Part shown: piece by piece, positions 10,943 to 19,750 of the stretch
How the letters are laid out: every line of letters begins with the position of its first letter
Numbering within the stretch: position 1 is the stretch's first letter
NCBI RefSeq assembly: GCF_003710825.1
Contig: NZ_RHHQ01000008.1
Span: forward strand, 496,001 to 560,000
Reading direction: 5' to 3'
From: Brevibacillus fluminis
Lineage (GTDB): Bacteria; Bacillota; Bacilli; Brevibacillales; Brevibacillaceae
DNA: 64,000 nucleotides
Notes under the pieces: generated by a model
Seen by the model: only the letters and a program-made list of their open reading frames with translations
What the model was told of the DNA's origin: nothing
Databases searched by the model: none
Program-made: the position numbers and the translations under genes

Positions 10943-12202
10943 CTAGTTGCGAGATTGCCTCGGACGAGTCAGTGCCCAATATACGAGTGCGATACCGCTG
11001 ACCGCTGCGCCCAGCAACGAAACTCCACCCCAGCCGAAATGTTCATAGGCCATGGTGGACGCGATCGATCCGGTCGCGCTACCAATGGAATAAAAAATCA
11101 TGTAGCAGGCGGTCAGGCGACTGCGGGCTTCCGGCCGCACTGCCAAAATCATGCTTTGGTTGGTAACATGGACGGCTTGCACCGCCAGATCGAGGAGGAT
11201 GACACCAACAGTCAATGAAAAAAGAGATTGCACCGCAAAGCTGATCGGCAGCCATGATACCAGCAGAAGAGCAAGAGCGATGCCCGTCGTCCGCTGACCC
11301 AGCCCGCGATCGGCAAGCCATCCCGCACGCGCCGCTCCTAGCGCCCCTGCAACACCGGCAAGCCCGAAAGCGCCAATTGTGGTATGCGAAAGCGACAGCG
11401 GTGGTGTGGACAACGGCAGCACAAGCGATGTCCATAAAATGCTGAATGCCGTGAAAATCAGCAAGGCGAGCACTGCGCGGATGCGGAGCACCGGTTCCTG
11501 CAAAAACAGCGTCCCGACTGAGCGCAGCAGCTGTGGGTAAGAGACCGCTGCCCGTTTCAAGTCATGTCGCGGCAAAGCTCGAAACAAGGCGATCGCCATC
11601 ATAAGCGTCAATCCCGCGGAAACGAGGTAAACCAAACGCCAGCCACCTAGATCGGTGAGCACGCCCGCAACGGTTCGCGCCAACAAGATCCCAATGACGA
11701 CGCCGCTTGTGACCATCCCCACCACGCTGCCACGATCAGCTGGCGATGCAAGCGACGCTGCATACGCCACAAGCGTCTGTGTGACGACGGCAAGCAAACC
11801 GATCGCGCCCATCCCGATCAGCAGAACGGAGCTGTCGGGTGCCATACCGACACTGATCAACGCCCCCACGGACAGGAGAAGCTGGCTTGCGATCAGGTGA
11901 CGGCGGTTCAGCAGGTCGCCGAGCGGAACCAATAGCAGCAGGCCTGTTGCATAGCAAATTTGCGTGACGGTAATGACGACGCCGATCGAGGAGCGGCTCA
12001 TCCCGAACTCATGCGTCAGCGCGTCGAGCAGTGGCTGGGCATAATAAATGTTGGAGACGGCGAGGCCGCAAGCGATGGCGAACAGTAGAACGGTATAGCG
12101 AGACAGCGATGAGCTCGGTGCAGACTCCCTGTTTGCCAACGCCGCTCCTTGTGCCTGCGTCACTCTCCCGCACACTGTCCCATTTTCCACACTCTTTTCC
12201 AT
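10943..12202 (-). CDS. MFS transporter, 12-helix DHA1-type efflux permease
   Basis: Inner-membrane secondary transporter, about 419 residues with 12 predicted hydrophobic segments. The first helix carries CGLAVSNIYYAQPLLDAL, a hallmark of the YgaY/NepI-like group of MFS exporters, and the loop 2-3 motif PLGDLLNRRHLI is the MFS motif A. Substrate is unknown; members of this group export drugs or nucleosides. Start ATG 12202 (MEKSVENG) is preceded by GGGGTG at six bases; an upstream GTG is less well placed. It is divergent from a TetR regulator, and two related palindromes lie between them, which suggests repression by that regulator and an efflux role. Confidence 0.9.
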   Translation of the reverse strand: MEKSVENGTVCGRVTQAQGAALANRESAPSSSLSRYTVLLFAIACGLAVSNIYYAQPLLDALTHEFGMSRSSIGVVITVTQICYATGLLLLVPLGDLLNRRHLIASQLLLSVGALISVGMAPDSSVLLIGMGAIGLLAVVTQTLVAYAASLASPADRGSVVGMVTSGVVIGILLARTVAGVLTDLGGWRLVYLVSAGLTLMMAIALFRALPRHDLKRAAVSYPQLLRSVGTLFLQEPVLRIRAVLALLIFTAFSILWTSLVLPLSTPPLSLSHTTIGAFGLAGVAGALGAARAGWLADRGLGQRTTGIALALLLVSWLPISFAVQSLFSLTVGVILLDLAVQAVHVTNQSMILAVRPEARSRLTACYMIFYSIGSATGSIASTMAYEHFGWGGVSLLGAAVSGIALVYWALTRPRQSRN

Positions 12203-12241
12203 CCTTCGCACCCCTATCCTGTTTTTCCGATCTTAATAATT

Positions 12242-12253
12242 TACCGATCGGTA
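12242..12253. promoter_or_regulatory. Putative TetR operator 1
   Basis: Perfect 12-base palindrome TACCGATCGGTA, 40 bases upstream of the MFS start. A second copy (10 of 12 bases identical) lies just upstream of the TetR gene. Paired palindromes in a divergent MFS/TetR gap are typical operators. Confidence 0.6.
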
Positions 12254-12377
12254 TGAAATGATGTTTGTAAATGTACCGCACACAAAACGTACCTGTCAAT
12301 ATCATTTTTTTGCTTATGGTCAGGTGCTTTCGCTTGATATTTGACAACAGATCATCATGCACACTACAATCATATCA

Positions 12378-12389
12378 TACTGATCGTTA
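12378..12389. promoter_or_regulatory. Putative TetR operator 2
   Basis: TACTGATCGTTA, matching operator 1 at 10 of 12 positions and still mostly palindromic, ends 21 bases before the TetR ATG. It would allow autoregulation. Confidence 0.5.
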
Positions 12390-12410
12390 CAAAAAGGGGT
12401 GCAATCTCAA

Positions 12411-12992
12411 ATGGCCCGACCACGTGAGTTCGATGAAGAAAGCGCATTGCGCGCTGCGATGCACTTGTTTTGGGAAAAAGGATACGAGGCTACCTCGCTC
12501 GGTGAGTTGACGGCGCGAATGGGCATCCAGAAGCCGAGCATTTACGCCGCATTCGGCGACAAAAAGGAACTGTTCGAAGCGGCCCTCCGCCATTATACGC
12601 AATCCCACGCCTCCTACGTCCGCGCCAAGCTGCAAGCTAGTGCATCGGTAAAAGAAGCGTTTCGCTCCTATTTTGCGGGCGTCGCTGCGGATGAATATGG
12701 GCAAGGCACAAATCTGGGCTGTTTTTGCATCAACACCATGGTGGAGCTCGCTCCCCACGACGTGAAGTTCGAGGTTTTGACGCGGGAGCACCAGCTGTAT
12801 TTGGCCGCATTGTTTCAAGAAACGATCGAGCGGGGCATCCGAACCGGCGAGTTGAAGGGTACGCTGAATGCCAAATCATTGGCTCAGGCGCTGGTGGTTT
12901 CGCTGATCGGCCTGACCGTCATGCTGAAATCGCGACCCGACCGGGCTTTCATCGAGCATTCGATAGATGTCATCCTCACCTTGCTCGACTAA
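12411..12992 (+). CDS. TetR/AcrR-family transcriptional regulator
   Basis: DNA-binding repressor, 193 residues from ATG 12411. Residues ~1-55 carry the TetR helix-turn-helix (MARPREFDEESALRAAMHLFWEKGYEATSLGELTARMGIQ... then KPSIYAAFGDKKELF). The C-terminal helical domain contains GTNLGCFCINTMVELAPHD, a segment typical of the YezE-like TetR subgroup whose cysteines can act as sensor residues. AAAAGGGGTG precedes the ATG by nine bases; a GTG four codons upstream overlaps that ribosome site and is unlikely. Divergent from the MFS transporter with shared palindromic operators, so it most likely represses that gene and itself. The inducer is unknown. Confidence 0.92.
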   Translation: MARPREFDEESALRAAMHLFWEKGYEATSLGELTARMGIQKPSIYAAFGDKKELFEAALRHYTQSHASYVRAKLQASASVKEAFRSYFAGVAADEYGQGTNLGCFCINTMVELAPHDVKFEVLTREHQLYLAALFQETIERGIRTGELKGTLNAKSLAQALVVSLIGLTVMLKSRPDRAFIEHSIDVILTLLD

Positions 12993-13011
12993 ACGGAACG
13001 TTGGTACAAAA

Positions 13012-13044
13012 AGCTGCCATGGACGATTGCACTCCATAGCAGCT
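13012..13044. terminator. Hairpin between convergent tetR-type and lysE-type genes
   Basis: AGCTGCCATGGA paired with TCCATAGCAGCT around a 9-base loop, flanked by AT-rich sequence. The T-run is weak, so termination is inferred from its place between two convergent stop codons. Confidence 0.6.
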
Positions 13045-13052
13045 ATATGAAA

Positions 13053-13715
13053 TTATGCCCCCGGCAAAAACGCATGGACAACACCCGCGAATTTGGCCGA
13101 CACCGTGGAGTAGCCGATCCAGCATCCGTACCCGATCAAGACGATGCCGGATGCCACGGAGATGAGCCTTAGTCCGGCTGGCTTCACGAATGATTTGCCC
13201 AGTGACGACAGACCGGCGACGAACAGGTTCGCAAGCGCGATCCCGATGAAAATGAAGACGAGTAACACGGAAGGCGTCATCGCGTGCGACTGACCACCGC
13301 TGGGCAGCGAGCTATAAATGCCGGCCCAGAACACAAGGTTCAGCGGATTGGCAATCGCCAGGAGAAAGCCTGTCACGAAGGATCGCTTCTCCTTCCGTTG
13401 ACTCGCCCCACTTACCGCAGAGACCGTATCTATCCGCGGCGGTTTGGTGCGGGCATTTTGGATACCGATCATAATCAGCATCAGCGCGCCGATGACCCCA
13501 AACACAAGCTGGGCAAGATCGGCGGCGAGGTACGTGCCCACGCCCACGTAAACGATGCTGAGGATGAGGAAATCCGCTGTCATGCCGCCAATCCCGACCA
13601 GCCATGAAGACAAGAATCCTTTCGTCACGCCTCGCTTAATCAGCTCGATGTTCACCGGTCCGATCGAGATCGCTAGGGTGACCCCAAAAATCAAATATTG
13701 CAATAACAGCCCCAT
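13053..13715 (-). CDS. LysE/RhtB-family translocator
   Basis: Membrane exporter of the amino-acid/metabolite LysE family, about 220 residues with six hydrophobic segments. The N-terminus MGLLLQYLIFGVTLAISIGPVNIELIKRGVTKGF contains the conserved GP...R.G pattern; GFLLAIANPLNLVFWAGIY is the second conserved loop. I chose ATG 13715, which has GGAAGGG eight bases upstream lying within the end of the isochorismatase gene; the frame upstream of it overlaps that gene and is not conserved. Only four bases separate the two genes, so they form an operon. The exported compound is unknown. Confidence 0.92.
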   Translation of the reverse strand: MGLLLQYLIFGVTLAISIGPVNIELIKRGVTKGFLSSWLVGIGGMTADFLILSIVYVGVGTYLAADLAQLVFGVIGALMLIMIGIQNARTKPPRIDTVSAVSGASQRKEKRSFVTGFLLAIANPLNLVFWAGIYSSLPSGGQSHAMTPSVLLVFIFIGIALANLFVAGLSSLGKSFVKPAGLRLISVASGIVLIGYGCWIGYSTVSAKFAGVVHAFLPGA

Positions 13716-13719
13716 GACG

Positions 13720-14271
13720 TTACCCTTCCAGCAATTCCAGAATGCCTTTCGTATCGATAACAGTAGCGAATTCCTCATGCAGGCTGACCAGTGCTAAACG
13801 ATGGATGTCTTCAGCCGTATACTGTTTTCCGTCAAAGCTGACTCGCTCAAAGGTGGCCGTCGCATCAGACACGATGTATGGGGTGAAGCCGAGATTTTTC
13901 GCCATCCGAGTTGTCGTAGAAACGCAATGGTCGGTCGTCAGCCCGACAATGACCAGTGTCTCGATCCCCGCTTCCCGCAGGTGGCGTTCAAGGTCGGTCC
14001 CGATAAAGGCGCTGTTCACATTTTTCACCATGACCGGCTCACCGGGGAGCGGCGCGACGATGTCTTTGATATCGCGACCGGGATGATGCGGCAAGGAAGG
14101 GTTGCTGATATGCTGAATGTGAATGATCGGACGATTCGTCTCTCTCCATCTGTGCAGCAATGCCGCCATATTTTCTTCCGCGTGCGGATTGTTTCTGTTA
14201 CCCAACGAAGGATCGTCGAAATGGTTTTGCACATCGATCAGCAGCAATCCAGTATTGGCTGAGAGTTTCAT
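13720..14271 (-). CDS. Isochorismatase-family cysteine hydrolase
   Basis: Soluble cysteine hydrolase of the isochorismatase/nicotinamidase fold, 183 residues. The catalytic triad is visible: D13 in LLLIDVQNHF, K83 in VMVKNVNSAF and C116 in GLTTDHCVSTT, followed by the cis-peptide region. The sequence LTTDHCVSTTTRMAKNLGF fits the general amidohydrolase group rather than true isochorismatases. Substrate is unknown. It is translated just before the LysE-like exporter and is divergent from a LysR regulator, suggesting a small operon for hydrolysis and export of one compound family under LysR control (inference). Confidence 0.92.
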   Translation of the reverse strand: MKLSANTGLLLIDVQNHFDDPSLGNRNNPHAEENMAALLHRWRETNRPIIHIQHISNPSLPHHPGRDIKDIVAPLPGEPVMVKNVNSAFIGTDLERHLREAGIETLVIVGLTTDHCVSTTTRMAKNLGFTPYIVSDATATFERVSFDGKQYTAEDIHRLALVSLHEEFATVIDTKGILELLEG

Positions 14272-14349
14272 ATGTATTCCTCCTGTTTGTGGTGAAGGTG
14301 GCTTGCGTCGCGCTACCTCCTTGCTACGATCATATGGTAGAATAAAGCA

Positions 14350-14371
14350 TTAGTAAAATTGAATTAACTAA
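14350..14371. promoter_or_regulatory. Possible LysR-type binding site
   Basis: Inverted repeat TTAGT-N12-ACTAA in the 140-base gap between the divergent isochorismatase and LysR genes. LysR-type regulators usually bind T-N11-A type dyads in such gaps. Confidence 0.4.
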
Positions 14372-14410
14372 AACTAACATTCAGTTTTTCTGAAGAACCT
14401 ACCGAACGGG

Positions 14411-15289
14411 GTGAGTCCTATCGAAATCCGTCAATTTCAATCGTTCAAAGCGGTTGTCGACCTGAACAGCTTCACAAAGGCAGCCAATGCCCTTCAATAC
14501 TCGCAGGCTTCAATCACCTCGCATATTCAGCAGCTAGAAGATGAGCTGGGCGTTCCCTTGTTTGATCGCTTGGGCAAACAGATTCAGCTGACGGCGGCCG
14601 GTCAAGAGCTGTACCAGTACGTCGTCGAGCTCTTGACGTCCTATGCTAAAATCAAGCATATTTCCGCCACAGACGAGACGCTGAAAGGCGAGATTCGCAT
14701 CGGGGCGTCCGAAACGATGACCGTCTACAAGCTAGGGACCGTGCTCGCTACCTATAAAAAACGGTACCCTGATGTCACCTTTTCTTTGATCGACGACTAC
14801 TGCCAACAGCTTCGTGAACGGCTTCATACCGGCGAGCTGGACTTTGCGATCACGCTGGAGCCGAAAGTAAGCGACCCTCAGCTCACGACAGAAGTGATCG
14901 CCGAGGTACCGCTGGTCTTCATTGGTGAAAAGAACCATTCGTTTCAATCGATCGATGACATCAAGGACGAGTGCATCATTTTCAGCGAAGGAAACTGTGC
15001 GCTGCGGCGATTTTTTCAAGGGTATTTGACGGAGAAAGGCATTCCAACCGGCAACTACCTGGAGTTCAGCAGCATGGAGGCGATGAAGCGATGCGTGGCC
15101 AGCGGCTTGGGGATCAGCCTAATGCCTTCCATCAGCGTGAATGCGCTTGTTCAAGATCAACAGCTGAAGGTCATCGAGCCCGCTGCTGCTGACGAGCTGT
15201 TGTTTTTTGGGCAAATTTCTTATCATAAAAACAAGTGGCTGTCGAAGGCTCATTTGAAGTTTTTGGAGATGGTGTTGGAAGGGGCATAA
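14411..15289 (+). CDS. LysR-family transcriptional regulator
   Basis: About 290 residues, standard LysR length. N-terminal winged helix-turn-helix (IRQFQSFKAVVDLNSFTKAANALQYSQASITSHIQQLEDELGVPLFDR) and a C-terminal LysR_substrate domain (GEIRIGASETMTVYKLG...). The start is odd: the only good Shine-Dalgarno, GGGGTGAG at 14409-14416, itself contains the GTG at 14411, and lies properly spaced before an in-frame ATC at 14420 (I-E-I-R-Q-F, where relatives have M-E-I-R-Q-F). Either a weakly supported GTG or a rare ATC start is used. It is divergent from the isochorismatase/LysE operon, its likely target. Confidence 0.92.
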   Translation: MSPIEIRQFQSFKAVVDLNSFTKAANALQYSQASITSHIQQLEDELGVPLFDRLGKQIQLTAAGQELYQYVVELLTSYAKIKHISATDETLKGEIRIGASETMTVYKLGTVLATYKKRYPDVTFSLIDDYCQQLRERLHTGELDFAITLEPKVSDPQLTTEVIAEVPLVFIGEKNHSFQSIDDIKDECIIFSEGNCALRRFFQGYLTEKGIPTGNYLEFSSMEAMKRCVASGLGISLMPSISVNALVQDQQLKVIEPAAADELLFFGQISYHKNKWLSKAHLKFLEMVLEGA

Positions 15290-15293
15290 TTTT

Positions 15294-15572
15294 TGAAAGC
15301 GCGTTGCCCGCTGCTGCTGGGGAGGATTTTTGCAAGAAAGTTCCACGAAAGGCATGACTATGCCTGCTGGGGGTCGGGGTGAACGGCTTTCGCCCAAAAA
15401 TGAAAACTGCGCCCCAAAGCCACACGCTGCGCGGCGGGTGTATCTCAGGGAGGATATGTGGCGCAAGGGCGTTTTCATTTTTGGGCGAAAGCCTGGATGG
15501 CATTGTCAGAGCCTTTCGTTACACTTTCTTGCAAAAATCTGGCGTGGCTGCTTTGGCAAAGCGCTTTTCATT
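15294..15572. repeat. Large imperfect palindrome (two ~115-base arms)
   Basis: The left arm (15294-15413) and the reverse complement of the right arm (15460-15572) align almost throughout. Best segments: 15387-15407 and 15471-15491 are exact 21-base complements; 15325-15353 and 15511-15539 match at 26 of 29 bases; GAAAGCGC..TTGCC near 15295 pairs with GGCAAAGCGCTTTTC near 15556. The left arm has about 14 extra bases. The loop is about 45 bases. Short frames here on both strands share no coding signal. With the terminator at 15605 it fills the gene-free stretch 15290-15655. It could be two inverted copies of an interspersed repeat, a MITE-like element or a structured RNA. Confidence 0.85.
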
Positions 15573-15604
15573 GTTTATTTGGGATGGGGATGGAAAAGAT
15601 ATTT

Positions 15605-15650
15605 GAAAGAAAAAGCAGGATGCCTTTTTGGGTAGCCTGCTTTTTCTTTC
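15605..15650. terminator. Rho-independent terminator of the subtilase gene
   Basis: GAAAGAAAAAGCAGG (15605-15619) is the exact complement of CCTGCTTTTTCTTTC (15636-15650). A and T runs on both sides allow termination in both directions; it lies six bases beyond the protease stop codon. Confidence 0.9.
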
Positions 15651-15655
15651 GCTTT

Positions 15656-18600
15656 TTACTCTTCTTGCTTAATCACTAGCTCGGCTTTCCGTTCATACGG
15701 AAAGCTGAGCGACCAGAGTAGGGTGTATTCGGTTGGTTCTGTTACATCTGGGAGGTCGTACTGGTATTCGGTCCAGTTGTCTGCCTGCTTCACTGAATCT
15801 ATTTTTTCTCCGTCTTTTTGCAGTTGGATGCGCGGATAAATGTCGTTGAACTCGATTGTCTGATAAGCCCCTGCTTGCCGGTCATAGCGCAGGATGACGG
15901 TCTTGCCGTTCTCGTCTTTCACCATTCGCTGGCGCACGATTTGGCCCCGGCTTGTTTTTTCGCTTTTCTTGCTTTGACTGGCTTCTGGAGAGTTGAACAT
16001 GTAAGTGATCTTGTTGCCGTGGTTGTCGGTCACATCGATGGACACATCGAGCGTATCTCCGTTATGGTACGTCTCTTTGTCTGCTGCCAGCGAAAGCGTT
16101 GGATCGGTTGTTTTGTCAAACTTGATCACATATCCGTCATCCGTCGGCGCCAACGCTGGACTCCATTGAATCGAGAGTCTGTGGCCATCGATTTGTTCAG
16201 AGCGCACAATGTCCATCGAAAGTGCCTTTCTCAGCTCATCGGACATGTACATCTCTGCGTCGCCTTTCATTAGAACGAGGATCGACCCCGTTCCGACACC
16301 GAACGTCTCTTTTATATTGTAGATAAGTCCAAGCGTGTATTCTTCTTTTTGGCTCGGCATGTCGATCTTGATTTTTTTCAGCTGGCTGTAGTCCGGCTCA
16401 GCATCGATCTGATACTCGTCGCCGTCCACCTCGATCGTATCCTCGAAAAAGTAGGGCTTGTCCACATCCAAATTGCCCAGTGACACCTGATAGGTTCCCG
16501 GCTGCAGCCAGAAGTAGCCGTTTGCTCCCGCTTCTTCCATGAACGGCAGCGCTTCCTCTCCCTGCTTGATGCCAAGGATAAAGTCCGAATCAGACCCGAG
16601 CGATACTTTGGTCATTGCCGCTTCTTTGCTCGATAGATCGATGCTGACAGCGGAATCCGTGACGCGAATCGTCTGCTCAGAATACAGCGGGATATGCTCC
16701 TTAGTCAGCGCGGCAAGTTGGAAACGGTACGTTTTGCCGGTTGCCACATCATCGAGCTTGAAATGAAGCGGCTCGCCTTCCTTTGTTCCATTCCCACCGA
16801 ACAGATCGCCATAATAAGGCTCTTCCGCTACCAGGTTACCCGTCTTGTCGTCATACACGCGCAGCAGCGCTTGCGAAAAGCCGACGCCCTCGGGATCGGT
16901 GTAGCTCACGTCCACCATGCTGCTGACACGCTTCAGTAAAATGTCCCGCACATCGAGCGTTTGCGGCCTGACCGCAAACGGGAACCCGGCGAAATCGAGG
17001 CTAAGCTTGTAACGACCGCTGGTGAGCGCAGGATCGTCCGGCACGATGAACGGCCGCGATTGTGCCCCCGTCCAAACTTCCTTGCCCTCTTGATCCGTGA
17101 TTTTCACCTGTGGCGTGACTGCCTGTGCGGCAGGCTGCTCGCCTGTCGCAGCAGCCCTTGGCAGCAAAAGCTGACCAGACACGCCGTTTGGCTTCACTGG
17201 GGCATTCGCTGCATTTTGCTCCGCGAGGCCGAGCACGCTTAGCATATGCTCGTCATTGTAGCGAAGCGTATAGTTGAGATCCAGCCAGTCACCGGGCTTC
17301 ACGGTCTCGATATCAGCATCTTGATCATCCGTCTGTGCTTTTGCCCGGGCAAGCAGCGAAATGCTTTTCGTTTCCGTCCAGTCAAGCGGCTTGTCCGCTT
17401 TCAGCTCGTAAACGTAACGCTTCTTGCCTACGGTTTGCCCAAAGCTGACACTATAGTTCGCGAGCTCCTCGGCTGGCGTGACCAAAATCGGCTGCTTTGC
17501 CTTGAAGTACACGCCATATTGATCCAGCGTAAGCTTGCTCTCCGGCGTCCAGATCCCGCCGCTCACTCCTTTTGGAAGGGTAAAGCGGACAGGAACCGCC
17601 TTGTCCAGATCGAACGTCAGCTTCTGTGCCTCATCAGCAACGGTGACATCTTGCTCGACAAAGTAGTTTTGGCCAGAAGCGGCATGGCGCAATGCGTATG
17701 CCGTATACGTCCCATCCGGCAGATTGATATCGAACTGCCCTTTTTGATTGGGATCGAACAGCAATTCAATCGGTTCCGCCTCCATCCCAACCGCGTGCGG
17801 CACAAGCACGAGGGATGTATCTGCTAACGGCTGGGCCTTGCCGTTTGACAGTACGTTGACCGAAAGCGGGTGGGTTTCGCCGAATGCGAGCGTCACGTCA
17901 TTTTGACTGCCCACATCAGACAACCGCTGGTAAAATGTAAACGGATTGCCAGTATCCCAATCAAAGTAATTGGCTACAACCACGTACTGCTCGTCTGGGT
18001 TGCGCACCGATTTGGGCAAATAGCAATATCCTTGTTCGTTTGCAAAATAGCGAGCGACCTCTTCATAGCCTTTGCCCGGTCCATCCGTGCTGTAGAGCAC
18101 AACTTGTGCACCGTCAGCCGGTCTACCTTCCGCATCGGTAACGGTCACACGCAGGCCGCCGTCTGCACCCTGATGGATAGTAATCGGCCAACTGATCTCC
18201 TCGCCGACCGTACGACCATGCGCATCATACGCCTGCAGTCGCAACGACTGCTTCCCTGTGCCAAGCGTACCGCTATCGATGCGACCGCTGATTTTGCCGC
18301 CTTCAACCGGCAAGGTGACTAGCTCATTGCCAGCATTGTCGGCAATCCGCACCGATACCGCCTCCTGGTTGATAACCGCCGCCTCGATGGCGAACGTTCC
18401 CCACAGATCGCTGCTGCGGCTAGGTGACACAACTCGCATCACAGGTGTGGCGTCATAAGTGAGCGCTTTGTCCACCTGCAGCAGCCCATGTCCGGTGGCC
18501 GAATCGATGCCCGGCTTGCCGAGATCCACTGCCGTTTGCTCCAAGGCGGCCCTGATTTCCTCCGGTCCCCAGCTCGGATGGGTCATCTTGACCAATGCGG

Positions 18601-19681
18601 CTGCAGCGGTCACATGCGGCGTCGCCATCGAGGTGCCGTTATACGAATCGTATTCCCCGCCTGGCACCGTGCTCAAAATGTTTTCACCCGGCGCAGCCAT
18701 ATCAATCGGGCTGCCGTAATTACTGAAATAAGAGGGCATATTCTCCTTGTCCACGGATGCAACCGTCACAACGTCCGCAAACGATGCCGGCGCATAGCCT
18801 TCCGCATCGTCGGTTTCATTGCCCGCTGCTACGACGACAAGCACGCCTTTTTGCGTCGCGTTGTGAATCGATTCTTCCAGCAGACGGCTTCTTCCCAAGC
18901 CGCCGAGGCTCATATTGATGATATCGGCGCCCAGCTCGACCGCCTTGTCTACACCTTGGGCGATTTGCAGTGCCGTACCTTCTCCATTGTCATCGAGCAC
19001 CTTGATCGGCAGGATGCGAACGTTCGCCGATCCGGCTACTCCCGTGACGCCTATGCCATTGTTGGCAACTGCGGCGATCGTACCGGAAACGTGTGTGCCG
19101 TGTCCGTCGTCATCAAACGTGTTGGTGTTGCCTGCGACGGTATTGTAGCCGGTGGCAAGCACGCGCCCCGCCAGATCGGGATGGCTCGCGTCCACCCCTG
19201 TGTCGACGACCGCAACCGTCACCTGCTCCGTTTGCCGCCCTTTCCAAGATGCGAGAGTATCCCAGGCTTGCGGCGCATCGATTGCCCGAAGCCCCCACAA
19301 GTCGTCATAGTGCGGATCGTCGACAGCTGATGAGCCTACACGGCTGCTGGATGATTCGGATGCATGGTAAATATAGTTGGGTTCCACGAACGCGACGTCC
19401 GGCTCTTTAGCGAGCGTCGCTGCCGTCTCTTCCATCGTGTCTGCATCCGTTTTCAGTAAAACGGTCTTTCCATCGATGCTCGTGGCGCGGGATGATGCGT
19501 GCAGCGCGTGAATTTGCTGCTTCTTTTGCTGCTTATATCGTACGATCAGCTCTCCGTCTGCCACCTTCGGAGAAGCCGCCTTCCTCGGAGCCGCCTGCGC
19601 GGTGGGTACCGGTGAAATGCCGGTCACCAGCAGTGCGGTGATCAGGGATCCAAGAAAAAAGGAATGACCTCGCTTCATCAT
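15656..19681 (-). CDS. Secreted S8-family serine protease (subtilase) with long C-terminal extension
   Basis: Extracellular protease, 1,341 residues from ATG 19681 (GGTAAGGTG upstream). In order: signal peptide (MMKRGHSFFLGSLITALLVTG...AQA), an inhibitor-I9-like propeptide (~40-107), then the catalytic domain with D160 in AVVDTG, H194 in DDDGHGTHVSG and S351 in NGTSMATPHV, plus oxyanion N288 in AAGNE. After ~residue 400 come roughly 940 residues: a Big/Ig-like module (PVMRVVSPSRSSDLWG...), a carboxypeptidase-regulatory-like module (LRVTVTDAEGRPADGAQVVLY...) and further beta-rich modules ending near ADKETYHNGDTLDVSIDVTD. No LPXTG or S-layer motif is visible. Typical secreted subtilisins are ~380 residues, so the C-terminal part is unusual; it may bind substrate or cell surface. 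Confidence 0.94.
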   Translation of the reverse strand: MMKRGHSFFLGSLITALLVTGISPVPTAQAAPRKAASPKVADGELIVRYKQQKKQQIHALHASSRATSIDGKTVLLKTDADTMEETAATLAKEPDVAFVEPNYIYHASESSSSRVGSSAVDDPHYDDLWGLRAIDAPQAWDTLASWKGRQTEQVTVAVVDTGVDASHPDLAGRVLATGYNTVAGNTNTFDDDGHGTHVSGTIAAVANNGIGVTGVAGSANVRILPIKVLDDNGEGTALQIAQGVDKAVELGADIINMSLGGLGRSRLLEESIHNATQKGVLVVVAAGNETDDAEGYAPASFADVVTVASVDKENMPSYFSNYGSPIDMAAPGENILSTVPGGEYDSYNGTSMATPHVTAAAALVKMTHPSWGPEEIRAALEQTAVDLGKPGIDSATGHGLLQVDKALTYDATPVMRVVSPSRSSDLWGTFAIEAAVINQEAVSVRIADNAGNELVTLPVEGGKISGRIDSGTLGTGKQSLRLQAYDAHGRTVGEEISWPITIHQGADGGLRVTVTDAEGRPADGAQVVLYSTDGPGKGYEEVARYFANEQGYCYLPKSVRNPDEQYVVVANYFDWDTGNPFTFYQRLSDVGSQNDVTLAFGETHPLSVNVLSNGKAQPLADTSLVLVPHAVGMEAEPIELLFDPNQKGQFDINLPDGTYTAYALRHAASGQNYFVEQDVTVADEAQKLTFDLDKAVPVRFTLPKGVSGGIWTPESKLTLDQYGVYFKAKQPILVTPAEELANYSVSFGQTVGKKRYVYELKADKPLDWTETKSISLLARAKAQTDDQDADIETVKPGDWLDLNYTLRYNDEHMLSVLGLAEQNAANAPVKPNGVSGQLLLPRAAATGEQPAAQAVTPQVKITDQEGKEVWTGAQSRPFIVPDDPALTSGRYKLSLDFAGFPFAVRPQTLDVRDILLKRVSSMVDVSYTDPEGVGFSQALLRVYDDKTGNLVAEEPYYGDLFGGNGTKEGEPLHFKLDDVATGKTYRFQLAALTKEHIPLYSEQTIRVTDSAVSIDLSSKEAAMTKVSLGSDSDFILGIKQGEEALPFMEEAGANGYFWLQPGTYQVSLGNLDVDKPYFFEDTIEVDGDEYQIDAEPDYSQLKKIKIDMPSQKEEYTLGLIYNIKETFGVGTGSILVLMKGDAEMYMSDELRKALSMDIVRSEQIDGHRLSIQWSPALAPTDDGYVIKFDKTTDPTLSLAADKETYHNGDTLDVSIDVTDNHGNKITYMFNSPEASQSKKSEKTSRGQIVRQRMVKDENGKTVILRYDRQAGAYQTIEFNDIYPRIQLQKDGEKIDSVKQADNWTEYQYDLPDVTEPTEYTLLWSLSFPYERKAELVIKQEE

Positions 19682-19750
19682 GCTGCCACACACCTTACCA
19701 AAATTTTTATTCCATTCTGGTATGGTATCGAATTTGGAATAGTCTGTCCA

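Noticed and set aside
10638..10979. A 113-codon minus-strand frame between the MFS and chemoreceptor genes
   Set aside because: It overlaps the MFS end, runs through a terminator-like hairpin and has no ribosome site or similarity I recognise.
19709..19742. TATTCCA...TGGAATA inverted repeat upstream of the subtilase
   Set aside because: Short arms with a 20-base spacer and no T-run; not convincing as a terminator or operator.
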